This document shows, piece by piece, positions 7,387 to 16,170 of a stretch of 64,000 bases of DNA. Below the pieces are notes generated by a model. That model searched no databases, had not been told where the DNA came from, and saw nothing but the letters and a program-made list of their open reading frames with translations. Every line of letters starts with the position of its first letter. Within the stretch, counting starts at the first letter, position 1. The position numbers and the translations under genes are program-made. The stretch covers positions 5,348 through 69,347 of the forward strand of contig CAZPVS010000004.1 of NCBI GenBank assembly GCA_964590315.1, given 5' to 3'. This DNA is from JALRHH01 sp964590315. GTDB lineage: Bacteria; Patescibacteriota; Saccharimonadia; Saccharimonadales; JALRHH01.

Positions 7387-10300
7387 CTACCCATCAATTT
7401 CCTGCATTATACGGTGTGTTTCTGTGAGAGCTTTTATGATTTTCTGGTAATGATCGATGTCGTGGTGTGATAACGTACGACCCTTTCGCTCCTTGAGCCA
7501 TTTCTGAGCAGGTTGGTAGCCACCAATATAGAACTCCCAGGCTATTTTGGGCACGTTCCCAAAGAATTGCGTGTCGTTAATGTACACGTTGCCGTAATCC
7601 TGCGTTGGCTGATAGGAAATCTTCTCTACTTCGTTCGTGCCACTACTCGAGTAGGTCGTTTCATAGTTATCCAACGTAGAGGATTTCATGAGATGAAGCT
7701 GACGCAATTCCCTACCCAATCCAGTCAAACGATTAAACTCAGCTACATTTTCAGGCTTGGGTATGCGCGGAAAATCGCTTTTCAAAAATTCTTTATATTT
7801 CGCCCTATAATTTGGTGAATGCAGCACGGCGTAAATATAATCTAGCGTATCCTGTGCAGTAACCACGAAATCGGGTTGCGGGTATGTAATATCATCCTCA
7901 TGATCAACATAACAGTGGGGGCCTAAACCCTCCAGAAGCACTTTCAACCGCTCCTGGTCAAAATTTACCGTTCGCGTACCATCGTCATGATACAAATAAA
8001 GTGGAAAAATATACGATTGGAACCCGTAAAAATTCTTGTCGATGATGGAGTCAGCTAGCATCACCGTCGTAAATACTGGGGTATCTACCTGCGCCCGCAT
8101 GAGAACAAGCCCAAGATTGTCTCCAGAAAGCATGTGTCGCATGGTACTGTAGCTCGGTCTGCGAAGCAAAGCAGGATTATAATAAGCACTTCGGCTATCA
8201 AAAATTTTGTACTGTATCTTCGCTGTATACGACCCATCAAATGTCGTTCTTTCAAGGGCACTTCTTAAGGGAAAGTTACTGTTGTCCTTTATTTTAAATT
8301 CTCCTAACGTCGTGTGATCACCAAGATTGTCATACACACGCTGGACCTTTTGCTCTAGCGTCTTACTGTCAAAATCAGTAAAAAGCGAGTCTTTACCTGT
8401 CTCTACACCAGATACTTTGTCATTCTTCACAAACAGCTCTAAGACACTGACAAATGTTTCGTACTCTGCCTGATTCGATAGATCTCTCTTTGTAAATATA
8501 TAGTTTGGAGCACTGGGCTCAATCCGTGAAAAATCAACATTATTGTTTGCCAGGTCTTGAAATTTTCTCTGACGTATACCGAACTGCTCAGCATGATACA
8601 CCTCACCCAATGTCTCAGATTGTTTTTTCCCTGTTTTCAGTGCGACCATAATACTGACGCCCTGCATTATATCGAACACATTTTCATCTTTACTGCCGTT
8701 CGGCGCGGTTTCTTTCTTCTTACTATTGCCATGGAGGTCGAGTATGTAAATCTTGTCGAATGTTTCCCTTAAGTGCTTACGCATCTGACGATGGACAATA
8801 CCATCGATATAACTGTTATTGGTAATCATCGCGACAATACCTTCACCAGTTTTAGAGATCATATCCTCTGCAAAACGGATGAACTTGATGTAATCATCGC
8901 TCAGTGGCTGGATGTTACGTTCGTTCAAGTCTTTCTTGTAATCTGCGATTAGATTCTCAATATATGCACTCTTATTATTGCTACTGACTGAATATGGCGG
9001 GTTACCCATGACAACCATGACAGGACGTTCATGTTTTATCTCACTCGCCTTCTGGCTTTCCTCGGTAACGGCCTGAGCAAGCCCAAAGCTCGAAAACAAG
9101 TCCTGTTGACGCGGAATGCCTTCCTCGAGCGTGTTAGTTAGATACACCCCGAGCCGCTGCTGCAACGTATCAACCCCTATTTCCTGCAAGGTAATACCCA
9201 GTTTTAAATGCGCGACTGTATATGGTGCTACCATCAGTTCAAAGCCGTGAAGACGGGGGAGTAAGTGTTCATTAACATACCCCGGCCACTGCCCTTCTTG
9301 ACCGTCGAATCCCTGACGGATATACTTGATAGTCTCGTTTAAGAACGTCGCCGTACCAACTGCCGGATCCAGAACCTGTACTTTATGGAATTGGCGAAGT
9401 TCCTTGGTTGTTTTCTTCAGCTTGCCGGTTTTTGCATCCCGAATCTGAAGCTCTTGCCCATGATCAATTTCTTTGGTGATAATACTGTTATCAGCCAGCC
9501 CCTTGCTCAGGCCAAATTCTGTCTTTAATATTTCATCTACCTTGCGGACGATATAACGCACTACCGGAACGGGCGTATAGTATGCGCCCATTTTCTTACG
9601 CTCATCAGGGTCATATTCTTTTAAGAAATCTTCATAAAAATGTATGATGGGGTCTTTCTCGTCATCGACTTCGAATAACCGCAAGTGCTTGTGAACGAGC
9701 ATCTGAACATCACTGACTTGGAATACTTCGCACAACTCATCTACGATGTGACGAAGTCTTACATCAAAATCCGCACCTGCTATATGATCAAAAAATTTGC
9801 GGAGAAATGGATTACTCTTAGGGACGTTCTCTACCGCCTCGCGTCGAGAAAAATCTACGGGAGAGGTATCGTTGTAACGAGCGGCAAACAGCCCGTACAC
9901 GAGTGTCTGTGCGTACATGTCTGCGAACTTATCTTTACTTAAGTCGTGAACTAACATTTCTTTCATCAGCTCATAGATATGTTCAAGATCTGAATTACGC
10001 TCATTCTCAGTTTTCAAATATTCCCGGACGTTATCCCGTATACGACGTGCCTTGCCCCCCATGATGATACTCAAGCGCTTGCCGCTTTTTATAGACTCTG
10101 GCGCACGCTCAAGGAAGGCGCGCAGCTCATGACTGAGGCGTGGGTATTGAGTATCGTCCGGATTGAGCGTATTGCCAACAAGCTTGCCAATGCTAATGCG
10201 CTCGTATTCCTCGCCGTTCTGCAAAAAGATAAAGTCTATATAATTGGTCAAAAATAGTTTTTCGTAACCGGCGTACCGACGGAGTTGTTCTGTCTTGAGT

Positions 10301-10548
10301 GTTTTATCCAGGTCTACTGTAATATCTTTCGCTTCGGCATAGCCCAGAATAATATCTTTATCACTGGCCTTCAAGAAGACGAAATCGGGGTTGCCGTTCG
10401 CGCTCCGTGCCGGGTCATTGACGGCGCGTACATTTTCAAAACTACTCATCAGTCGCTCGAGTGCCGGGCGATAGGCATGCTCACGGGCATGACCTGACGT
10501 AAATTGCTGTGTAATCTCTTGAATGTATCGAGTAATTGCGTCTTGCAT
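7387..10548 (-). CDS. Single-chain type IIG/ISP-like restriction-modification enzyme
   Basis: 1053 aa that appear to join a nuclease and an N6-adenine methyltransferase. Near the N-terminus GNPDFVF (PD at 54-55) and YAEAK (E72, K74) make a PD-(D/E)xK nuclease site. The methyltransferase has GAYYTPVPVVRYIV (321-334), motif I DPAVGTATFL (394-403) and motif IV NPPYS (516-520). The remaining 500 residues should hold target recognition. Type ISP enzymes such as LlaBIII also carry a helicase; none is seen here, so type IIG architecture fits better. Such enzymes cut and modify with one polypeptide and need no separate partner. A TATAAT box lies 14 nt upstream of ATG 10548. The neighbouring genes are accessory in character. 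Confidence 0.85.
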   Translation of the reverse strand: MQDAITRYIQEITQQFTSGHAREHAYRPALERLMSSFENVRAVNDPARSANGNPDFVFLKASDKDIILGYAEAKDITVDLDKTLKTEQLRRYAGYEKLFLTNYIDFIFLQNGEEYERISIGKLVGNTLNPDDTQYPRLSHELRAFLERAPESIKSGKRLSIIMGGKARRIRDNVREYLKTENERNSDLEHIYELMKEMLVHDLSKDKFADMYAQTLVYGLFAARYNDTSPVDFSRREAVENVPKSNPFLRKFFDHIAGADFDVRLRHIVDELCEVFQVSDVQMLVHKHLRLFEVDDEKDPIIHFYEDFLKEYDPDERKKMGAYYTPVPVVRYIVRKVDEILKTEFGLSKGLADNSIITKEIDHGQELQIRDAKTGKLKKTTKELRQFHKVQVLDPAVGTATFLNETIKYIRQGFDGQEGQWPGYVNEHLLPRLHGFELMVAPYTVAHLKLGITLQEIGVDTLQQRLGVYLTNTLEEGIPRQQDLFSSFGLAQAVTEESQKASEIKHERPVMVVMGNPPYSVSSNNKSAYIENLIADYKKDLNERNIQPLSDDYIKFIRFAEDMISKTGEGIVAMITNNSYIDGIVHRQMRKHLRETFDKIYILDLHGNSKKKETAPNGSKDENVFDIMQGVSIMVALKTGKKQSETLGEVYHAEQFGIRQRKFQDLANNNVDFSRIEPSAPNYIFTKRDLSNQAEYETFVSVLELFVKNDKVSGVETGKDSLFTDFDSKTLEQKVQRVYDNLGDHTTLGEFKIKDNSNFPLRSALERTTFDGSYTAKIQYKIFDSRSAYYNPALLRRPSYSTMRHMLSGDNLGLVLMRAQVDTPVFTTVMLADSIIDKNFYGFQSYIFPLYLYHDDGTRTVNFDQERLKVLLEGLGPHCYVDHEDDITYPQPDFVVTAQDTLDYIYAVLHSPNYRAKYKEFLKSDFPRIPKPENVAEFNRLTGLGRELRQLHLMKSSTLDNYETTYSSSGTNEVEKISYQPTQDYGNVYINDTQFFGNVPKIAWEFYIGGYQPAQKWLKERKGRTLSHHDIDHYQKIIKALTETHRIMQEIDG

Positions 10549-10562
10549 GATGTGGTGCCAAC

Positions 10563-10568
10563 ATTATA
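10563..10568 (-). promoter_or_regulatory. -10 box of the restriction-modification gene
   Basis: TATAAT on the minus strand, 14 nt before ATG 10548; the -35 region is poor. Confidence 0.45.
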
Positions 10569-10663
10569 CCCCACCCTGCTGATACTTGATGGTGCTGCCT
10601 GGATTCTCACAGCGTATTCTTAGTTTATGGGCGTACAGTGAAACCATAATGGAGGAAAAATAT

Positions 10664-10912
10664 ATGCACTTAGCACACATGACACATTACAACGATTCGG
10701 GGATGCCCGGGCATGGTGATTCCTGGCTGAGCGGTTTATTTGGATTATTCGTACTACTCATTCTTGTTGGTCTCGTGGTGTATATCGTTCGCACCTTGGC
10801 AAACAACCGAACTGATACTGCACCCGACCCACTCGACATTGCGAAACATCGATACGCGAAGGGTGAAATCACCAAGGATGAGCTTGCAGATATCAAAAAA
10901 GAATTAAAGTAA
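10664..10912 (+). CDS. SHOCT-domain small membrane protein
   Basis: 82 aa from ATG 10664, chosen because GGAGG (10651-10655) lies 8 nt upstream; the open frame is longer but unsupported. A His/Gly/Met-rich N-terminus (HLAHMTHYNDSGMPGHGD) precedes one membrane helix (about residues 23-43), and the C-terminus (KHRYAKGEITKDELADIKKEL) is a SHOCT domain, a short motif found at protein ends and thought to aid oligomerisation. The His-rich leader could bind metal, but that is only a suggestion. Stands alone between the divergent restriction-modification gene and the broken PLD gene. Confidence 0.8.
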   Translation: MHLAHMTHYNDSGMPGHGDSWLSGLFGLFVLLILVGLVVYIVRTLANNRTDTAPDPLDIAKHRYAKGEITKDELADIKKELK

Positions 10913-10960
10913 TACCATGTGGTATATCTTTCCTGAATCACTGTAATTTCTCAAAAGGTA

Positions 10961-10989
10961 TTGCTTTTATCACTTATTTGTTATATAAT
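10961..10989 (+). promoter_or_regulatory. Consensus promoter of the PLD-like gene, leaderless
   Basis: TTGCTT (10961-10966), 17-nt spacer, TATAAT (10984-10989); ATG 10997 follows after 7 nt, so the transcript should begin at the start codon. Confidence 0.7.
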
Positions 10990-10996
10990 AGTGTCC

Positions 10997-12235
10997 ATGT
11001 TCAAGAGGTTATCTTTCTTACGTAAGGCGATGGCTTTCGCAGTCGCAGTAATTGTCATTGCTCAGCCTATTCATCATGTCGCTGCCACGGCGTATTCGGT
11101 GCAACCCGGACCCATCTTTATGGACCCCTCTACAAGCCTTCATGGTGCGGAAGCTGACAAGATTACCCGCAGCCTGAACGATATGATTCGAAATACCCCC
11201 AAAGGCGAAACTATCCGTATTGCCACACTCGATATTAATATCGAAAATACATCTACTGCCTTGCTGAAAGCGTATGATCGTGGCGTAAATATTAAGCTCG
11301 TACTACCTGCGACACAAAAAGAGTCGCCTATCCCAAAGAAGCTTGCTTAGCGATTCAACCGTGCAGGCGTGAACGATGGGAGTTATGTTGCATACTGTGT
11401 TGATAGCTGTTATTCTGACGCGCCCGACAGTCTGATGCATACCAAAATATTTATGGCATCCAAAACCGGATCATCCAGGCAAGTTACGATGATAACCTCC
11501 AAGAACCTCCGGTCATCATCCAGTACCAATGCCTACAATGATGCTTTTGTAACGGTTGGAGACTCTGCAGTCTACAATGGTATGCGTATCTATTTTGAGG
11601 GGCTCAAGCTAGACAAGGCTATTGCTGTAAATCCTACGATTGTGGGTACGACTGCAACATATCATTATTATCCCGTTGCCCAACTGACAAAAGAAACTGA
11701 CGTATATATGACAGCACTCGATAAGGTTGTGTGTACGGGAGCGGCTACCGGGTATGGAAACAAGAACGGCCGCACAAAAATATTACTCTCTAATCCGATT
11801 TGGCTCGGAAATCGCATTGATATTTCCCGTCGACTAGGCGACCTAAAACAAGAAGGCTGCGTCATACAAGTCATGATGTCAAAATCTAAGAGCTCTGCTG
11901 GTGTCGTTAGAACGCTCCAGAACAACAGCATCCCTGTTAAATTCACCGACAGGTACGATGCAAACGGTGTTCGCTACCTTTATTCACACAGCAAATACAT
12001 GACAATCAGCGGTAGCATGGGTAAGGTTAATCGCATGGCAAAGGTATTCACCGGCAGTGCAAACCTTTCCTTTGATGCTCAAATCAGTAACGATAATATT
12101 ATTGCCGAGATCCGCAATGACCGAGCCGTGCATGCAGAGTACGCTAAAAACTTCGACATGATCTGGGATTAAAGCACCTTCTTCACTGCAGCAGATATTG
12201 CCGAAATGTCCGAAAACGGCGAAGAAGGCGAATAA
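10997..12235 (+). pseudogene. Secreted phospholipase-D-like protein, interrupted by in-frame stops
   Basis: Reading from ATG 10997 gives a signal peptide (MFKRLSFLRKAMAF then a hydrophobic core ending near AAT) and the first part of a PLD-fold protein. TAG at 11348-11350 interrupts it (after PKKLA), but the same frame continues (RFNRAGVNDG) with no shift and carries both HxK motifs: HTKIFMASK and HSKYMTISGS, each followed by the downstream Ser/Asn-containing strand (TSKNLRSS, TGSANLS). A second in-frame TAA is at 12170-12172, after which 20 sensible codons run to TAA 12233-12235. Both stops can arise from one base change each (for example CAG to TAG). A downstream piece could restart at GTG 11369, but it would lack the signal peptide. 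Best read as a recent pseudogene; sequencing error is less likely at two sites. Confidence 0.75.
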
Positions 12236-12312
12236 ATTCGTCACTCCCTACGCACTTACCAGTCAGCTCATCACAAATGAGCGGTACGGAAAAAATAGAT
12301 TCGTAGATTGAT

Positions 12313-12726
12313 TTACGCCTTCTGATGGCGGGCTTTGTTAGCCCATTCATCGGCTAGTTCGTTGCCTGGGTCATTGTTGTGGCCCCGAACCCATACCAGG
12401 CGTGCTTGACTGGACTTATACAGTGCGCATGCCTGCTGAACAATATCGAGATTTTTGATTTCACCGCTGCTTTTCTTCCAACCTTTTGCCTCCCAACCAG
12501 GTGCCCACTTGGTTATGACATTGATCCAGAATTCGCTATCAGTGTGTATAGCACACGGCTTGCCATCCGCATCCTTCAGGGCAGCGATAATCGCGAGTCC
12601 TTCCATGCGAATATTCGTACTCTGTGTTTCACTGCCTAATACTGCCGGCTGCATATCTTTTATAACCGCAAACCCGCCAGGACCTGGATTGGGACTGGCA
12701 CTACCATCAGTGTAATATGTAATCAT
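12313..12726 (-). CDS. rnhA: Ribonuclease H (type 1)
   Basis: Cleaves RNA in RNA-DNA hybrids, for example during Okazaki fragment maturation. The catalytic carboxylates are visible: YTDGSASPNPGPGG (first Asp), MEGLAIIAAL (Glu), HTDSEFWIN (Asp) and GNELADEWA (last Asp). The protein has 137 aa from ATG 12726, selected over an upstream in-frame start because AAAGGA lies 8 nt before it. Upstream there is an extended -10 element (TGG-TATTAT). Normal size for bacterial RNase HI. Confidence 0.93.
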   Translation of the reverse strand: MITYYTDGSASPNPGPGGFAVIKDMQPAVLGSETQSTNIRMEGLAIIAALKDADGKPCAIHTDSEFWINVITKWAPGWEAKGWKKSSGEIKNLDIVQQACALYKSSQARLVWVRGHNNDPGNELADEWANKARHQKA

Positions 12727-12749
12727 TTTTGTATTCCTTTGCTCATTCA

Positions 12750-12755
12750 ATAATA
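12750..12755 (-). promoter_or_regulatory. Extended -10 of rnhA
   Basis: TATTAT preceded by TGG on the minus strand; the short leader carries AAAGGA (12735-12740). Confidence 0.4.
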
Positions 12756-12776
12756 CCATTTAGCACGGGGATTGTA

Positions 12777-13130
12777 TCAGCCTTCAGGATAGTTCTGCGT
12801 TCCAATGAAATCAAGTGCTGCCTTCATGTACTGACCTGCATCGTCAGTGAAAGCATACATGGTATCATCTTGCCGCAATACGGCATACGCCTGAAAATTG
12901 TGGTCTTTTGTTTGCTCACGCCACGCAAACGTCACCAGTGCCAACCGCCCGATAACACGAGGTTTGAAAAATCTCCGTGGCCTATACCATTCCATTCGCA
13001 TCGGTGCCAAGTTACTCACACGGGCAACTGGGCGATCATTAACGTCTACCATGAGATGCCGGTCCTTCGCCCGCTCCCACTGAATCTCCTCAGATATCTG
13101 TTTAAGATAGTCTGGGTCTGACTGGGCCAT
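12777..13130 (-). CDS. Hypothetical protein downstream of glyS
   Basis: Not recognised; 117 aa, soluble, basic N-terminal half (RMEWYRPRRFFKPRVIGR) and an acidic C-terminal half. It begins 8 nt after the glyS stop with no visible Shine-Dalgarno, so it is probably translated from the glyS message. No enzymatic motif is apparent. Confidence 0.6.
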   Translation of the reverse strand: MAQSDPDYLKQISEEIQWERAKDRHLMVDVNDRPVARVSNLAPMRMEWYRPRRFFKPRVIGRLALVTFAWREQTKDHNFQAYAVLRQDDTMYAFTDDAGQYMKAALDFIGTQNYPEG

Positions 13131-13138
13131 GTGCTATT

Positions 13139-14518
13139 TTAAACTTTGCTTAACAGAGCAGCGAGATTGAGAATTTTGACGCGCTGCTGTTCGGTAGTAT
13201 CTCTATTTCGAACGGTCACCGTATCTTTGGTGTCGCCCTCTAATGTATCAAAATCAATGACGACACAGTACGGCGTGCCAATTTCATCCTGTCGGCGGTA
13301 TCGTTTGCCAATATTTCCATTATCGTCCCACATGACGGCACCAACTTCCCGCTTAAGAAGTTCATATACTTGGCGGGCCTTGTCTACGAGTTCGGGCTTG
13401 TTCTTGAGTAACGGACTGACGGCGACTTTCACGGGCGCCAAGTGTGCGGGCAATTTCAAGTATGTGCGCTTCTCGCCGTTTACTTCGTCTTCGGTATAGG
13501 CCTCTGACAATACTGCAAGCAACGTGCGATCAAGGCCAAATGTCGGCTCGATAACATGCGGAATAAATTTATCATTGGTACCCTTGATTGTGTATTCCAT
13601 CTTCACTCCGCTATGTTTAGCGTGGTTAGACAAATCAAAATCAGTACGGTATGCTACGGCACCGATTTCTTTGGTACCGAATGGAAAAGCATACTCAAAA
13701 TCAATCGTACGCTTGCTATAGTGAGCACGGTCTTCTGCGGGTACTTCTAGCTCGTGCAAATTATCTACGTTAAGCCCCACGGCTGTAATCCACGCATGAA
13801 ATTGTGAACGCCAATATTCAAATTGTTGTTCCCAGTCTGATTCTTTAATGAAATACTCAAACTCCATAAGATCAAATTCACGCACCCGGAAAATAAATTC
13901 ACGAGGACTGATCTCATTACGAAACGCGCGGCCAATCTGTGCAATTCCAAACGGCAAATCCGGATAAAACGTATCGAGAATATTACGGTAGTTAACAAAC
14001 ATTGCTTGCGCGTTTTCTGGTCGCAAGTATGCCTTGGCATCATCGCTTTGGATGGGCCCGACATACGTTTCGAACATAAGGTTGAAAACGCGTACCTCAC
14101 TCAGTGTGTTGCCTTCAGGGCTTTTGATTCCCTGCTCGGCAATTACCGTGTTCATCTGTTCGTATGACAGCGCTTCAGGGTTTTCTATACCGTTTTCTTC
14201 AAGCAAGTGATCAGCTCGGTAACGCTTCTTAGTAACAATATCTTCGACAAGTGGGTCAGCAAAACCGGCTCCCGTGTGCCCGCTCGCTTGCCATACCTTT
14301 TGATTCATAAGGATTGCCGAGTCTATGCCGTACATATCATCACGGCTCTCCACAAACATCTTCCACCACAAATTTGAGATATTACGCTTCAGTGCTACGC
14401 CAAGTGGACCATAGTCCCATGTACCAGAAAGCCCGCCATAAATTTCAGAGCCTTGGTATATAAAACCGCGGCGTTTACACAGACTAACAATGTCTTCAAG
14501 CGAGGTGTCTTTGCTCAT
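13139..14518 (-). CDS. glyS: Glycyl-tRNA synthetase, alpha2 type
   Basis: Charges tRNA-Gly. 459 aa, the size of the single-chain dimeric enzyme rather than the alpha2beta2 form. Recognisable pieces: LCKRRGFIYQGSEIYGG at the N-terminus, GTWDYGPLG, the class II motif 2 area (GIAQIGRAFRNEISPREFIFR), motif 3 (PHVIEPTFGLDRTLLAVL) and the C-terminal anticodon-binding domain with the DDNGNIGKRYRRQDEIGTPY segment. An extended -10 box (TGG-TATAAT) ends 9 nt before the ATG, suggesting a nearly leaderless mRNA. Confidence 0.95.
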   Translation of the reverse strand: MSKDTSLEDIVSLCKRRGFIYQGSEIYGGLSGTWDYGPLGVALKRNISNLWWKMFVESRDDMYGIDSAILMNQKVWQASGHTGAGFADPLVEDIVTKKRYRADHLLEENGIENPEALSYEQMNTVIAEQGIKSPEGNTLSEVRVFNLMFETYVGPIQSDDAKAYLRPENAQAMFVNYRNILDTFYPDLPFGIAQIGRAFRNEISPREFIFRVREFDLMEFEYFIKESDWEQQFEYWRSQFHAWITAVGLNVDNLHELEVPAEDRAHYSKRTIDFEYAFPFGTKEIGAVAYRTDFDLSNHAKHSGVKMEYTIKGTNDKFIPHVIEPTFGLDRTLLAVLSEAYTEDEVNGEKRTYLKLPAHLAPVKVAVSPLLKNKPELVDKARQVYELLKREVGAVMWDDNGNIGKRYRRQDEIGTPYCVVIDFDTLEGDTKDTVTVRNRDTTEQQRVKILNLAALLSKV

Positions 14519-14527
14519 ATCCCTCAG

Positions 14528-14533
14528 ATTATA
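14528..14533 (-). promoter_or_regulatory. Extended -10 of glyS, near-leaderless
   Basis: TATAAT preceded by TGG on the minus strand, 9 nt before ATG 14518. Confidence 0.55.
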
Positions 14534-14641
14534 CCAGTAGAACGGAGGAAAGTATGAATTTATTCAATACTTTCCGAGTACGACGTCGTAAACGGAGTTA
14601 TACCAGCTGCGCGGAGAAAAACAGAAGTTCACTTATACGTT

Positions 14642-15064
14642 CTAGTTCTGCTGGCGGTACTGGTCTAACTCTATATTCAGAGAATAATCGTTTAGCGGCG
14701 TATCGAGCGCAATCTGCTCCTGCTTTCGTCGCCTTATGCCGACTTGTTCTGCCGCCAGCCCAACCGATAACGCTGCTAGACCGCCCAGCGCAATGTAATA
14801 CGGTTGAAACAACGGCTCTTCATCAGGCGCCACTAACTCACCAGACTGCGGCCGAAATGCCAGCTCAGTGGTAGTAGGCGCATCCGCTTCTCTTGCAATG
14901 GCAAGTTTTCCCAACGCCGCTCGTTGTTCGTTGAACTGCGGATTCGCTAATGTCACAATGGATTCTTTGATTGATTGATATGCGGTATCGGCAACAAAAC
15001 ATACGCCCATTGCAGTGCTTACGCCAATGGAGCCGCCCAGAACCGCTCGTCGAAATTTGTTCAT
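14642..15064 (-). CDS. Hypothetical protein with two membrane helices
   Basis: Not recognised. ATG 15064 (MNKFRRAVLGGS) is preferred because the open frame upstream of it overlaps the recO end and lacks a start signal. About 140 aa: one helix near residues 7-27, an extracytoplasmic or loop region of about 60 residues, a second helix (YYIALGGLAALSVGLAAEQ) and a basic patch (RRRKQ) followed by a polar tail. Located 43 nt downstream of recO on the same strand. Confidence 0.6.
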   Translation of the reverse strand: MNKFRRAVLGGSIGVSTAMGVCFVADTAYQSIKESIVTLANPQFNEQRAALGKLAIAREADAPTTTELAFRPQSGELVAPDEEPLFQPYYIALGGLAALSVGLAAEQVGIRRRKQEQIALDTPLNDYSLNIELDQYRQQN

Positions 15065-15107
15065 GCGAACGATTAAATACCCTCTTGGATCATCTGTAAA
15101 GCTTAAT

Positions 15108-15803
15108 TTAGATACGGACGACAGTGCCAAGGATATTTTTTGCCAGTTGCAATGCGCCCGATGTATACCGTGTAACATCCCGTATCTGCTTTAGTTTCTC
15201 AGGTGCATCCGTCGCATATGCTAATCGCAATAGCTTGATAGAATTTGCATCATTGGGCCCGCCCATTTGTTCGCGGAATGCCATCGCATCAAACTCAAAT
15301 ACGTACTCGTTCTCCGAAGTCAGCTTTTGCCCCTCTGTATCAGTCTTGAGGTTTGGAAGATGCCCGGTGATATACAGAAGCTGCATGGTAAACCACAGCT
15401 CAAGCATATCACTCGACAAATCCCGATCATTGAGCCCAGCCAGGGTTTTTTGCAGCAGCTCAAAGTAGATTGGTTCTGTCGCGTCTTCTGTTACCCGATT
15501 GATCCGCTTAAGGATGTCATATCCGAGCATAGTCCGATGTATATCTTTAACAATATCGCCGTAATGGGTGATAAGACGACTGCTGATTAAGGTCTTTAGT
15601 TCACTGCGGCTCGGCAATATCGTCAGGTCATTGACACTAAATAATTCAATACCCCCAGCCAGCTTTGAGCGTGGACGTCTGACGCCTTTGGCAATAATAC
15701 TCACCTTGCCCTGATCGGGTGTAAGAACAGATAGTATACGATCTGCCTCCTGGAAATCTCGTCGTGAAAGTATGATACCAGTGGTAACAATCTGTGCACT
15801 CAC
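15108..15803 (-). CDS. recO: DNA repair protein RecO
   Basis: 231 aa. RecO anneals single strands and helps load RecA in the RecFOR pathway. The N-terminal OB-fold pattern TTGIILSRRDFQEADRILSVLT and the following KGVRRPRSKLAGGIELF segment are typical. The zinc-finger cysteines found in many RecO proteins are absent. The start is GTG 15803, overlapping the stop of the receiver-like gene in GTGA, so the two are coupled. Confidence 0.88.
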   Translation of the reverse strand: MSAQIVTTGIILSRRDFQEADRILSVLTPDQGKVSIIAKGVRRPRSKLAGGIELFSVNDLTILPSRSELKTLISSRLITHYGDIVKDIHRTMLGYDILKRINRVTEDATEPIYFELLQKTLAGLNDRDLSSDMLELWFTMQLLYITGHLPNLKTDTEGQKLTSENEYVFEFDAMAFREQMGGPNDANSIKLLRLAYATDAPEKLKQIRDVTRYTSGALQLAKNILGTVVRI

Positions 15804-16168
15804 ACCGCCTCTTCCACGGCTGCAGTTAATTGCTTGAGACTTGTTGCCGGTTTATACAAACATTTTGTTATATGAAGCTGGCGCATAAGCTCGGCAGTAA
15901 TTTGTAACGAGTGCGGTGGCACAAGTGTCAGTAGTATGACCGGTATGTCCTGCCATTCTGGATACGATCGAAATTCATATAAGAACTCTATGCCGTTATG
16001 TGCCGACAACTGGACTTCAAGCAAAATTATATCTGGACGGCGGACATCAGCCACATGCACCGCGTCCTGGGCATGTGCCACGACACTGACATCATGACCC
16101 AGATTCTCAAATGTCCGTTGATACGTACGTGCCAGTTTTTTGTCTGGCTCAATTATTATTATGTACAT
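15800..16168 (-). CDS. Receiver-domain protein with Glu in place of the phosphoacceptor Asp
   Basis: 122 aa, a single CheY-like receiver fold. The acidic pocket (IEPDKK), the conserved Thr (ILLTL) and the Lys-Pro (YKPA) are present, but the phosphorylation site reads DIILLEVQL: Glu stands where Asp (LLDV) is expected. Such receivers cannot be phosphorylated normally and Glu may mimic the phosphorylated form. No output domain. It lies between the kinase-like gene (2-nt gap) and recO (4-nt overlap). Confidence 0.8.
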   Translation of the reverse strand: MYIIIIEPDKKLARTYQRTFENLGHDVSVVAHAQDAVHVADVRRPDIILLEVQLSAHNGIEFLYEFRSYPEWQDIPVILLTLVPPHSLQITAELMRQLHITKCLYKPATSLKQLTAAVEEAV

Positions 16169-16170
16169 AC

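Noticed and set aside
14554..14874. Plus-strand open frame with a good GGAGGAAAGT-ATG start
   Set aside because: Most of it lies antisense to the membrane protein gene at 14642-15064, its protein is low-complexity Arg/Ser, and the Shine-Dalgarno overlaps the glyS promoter region. The GAAAGTAT/ATACTTTC repeat explains the pattern as well.
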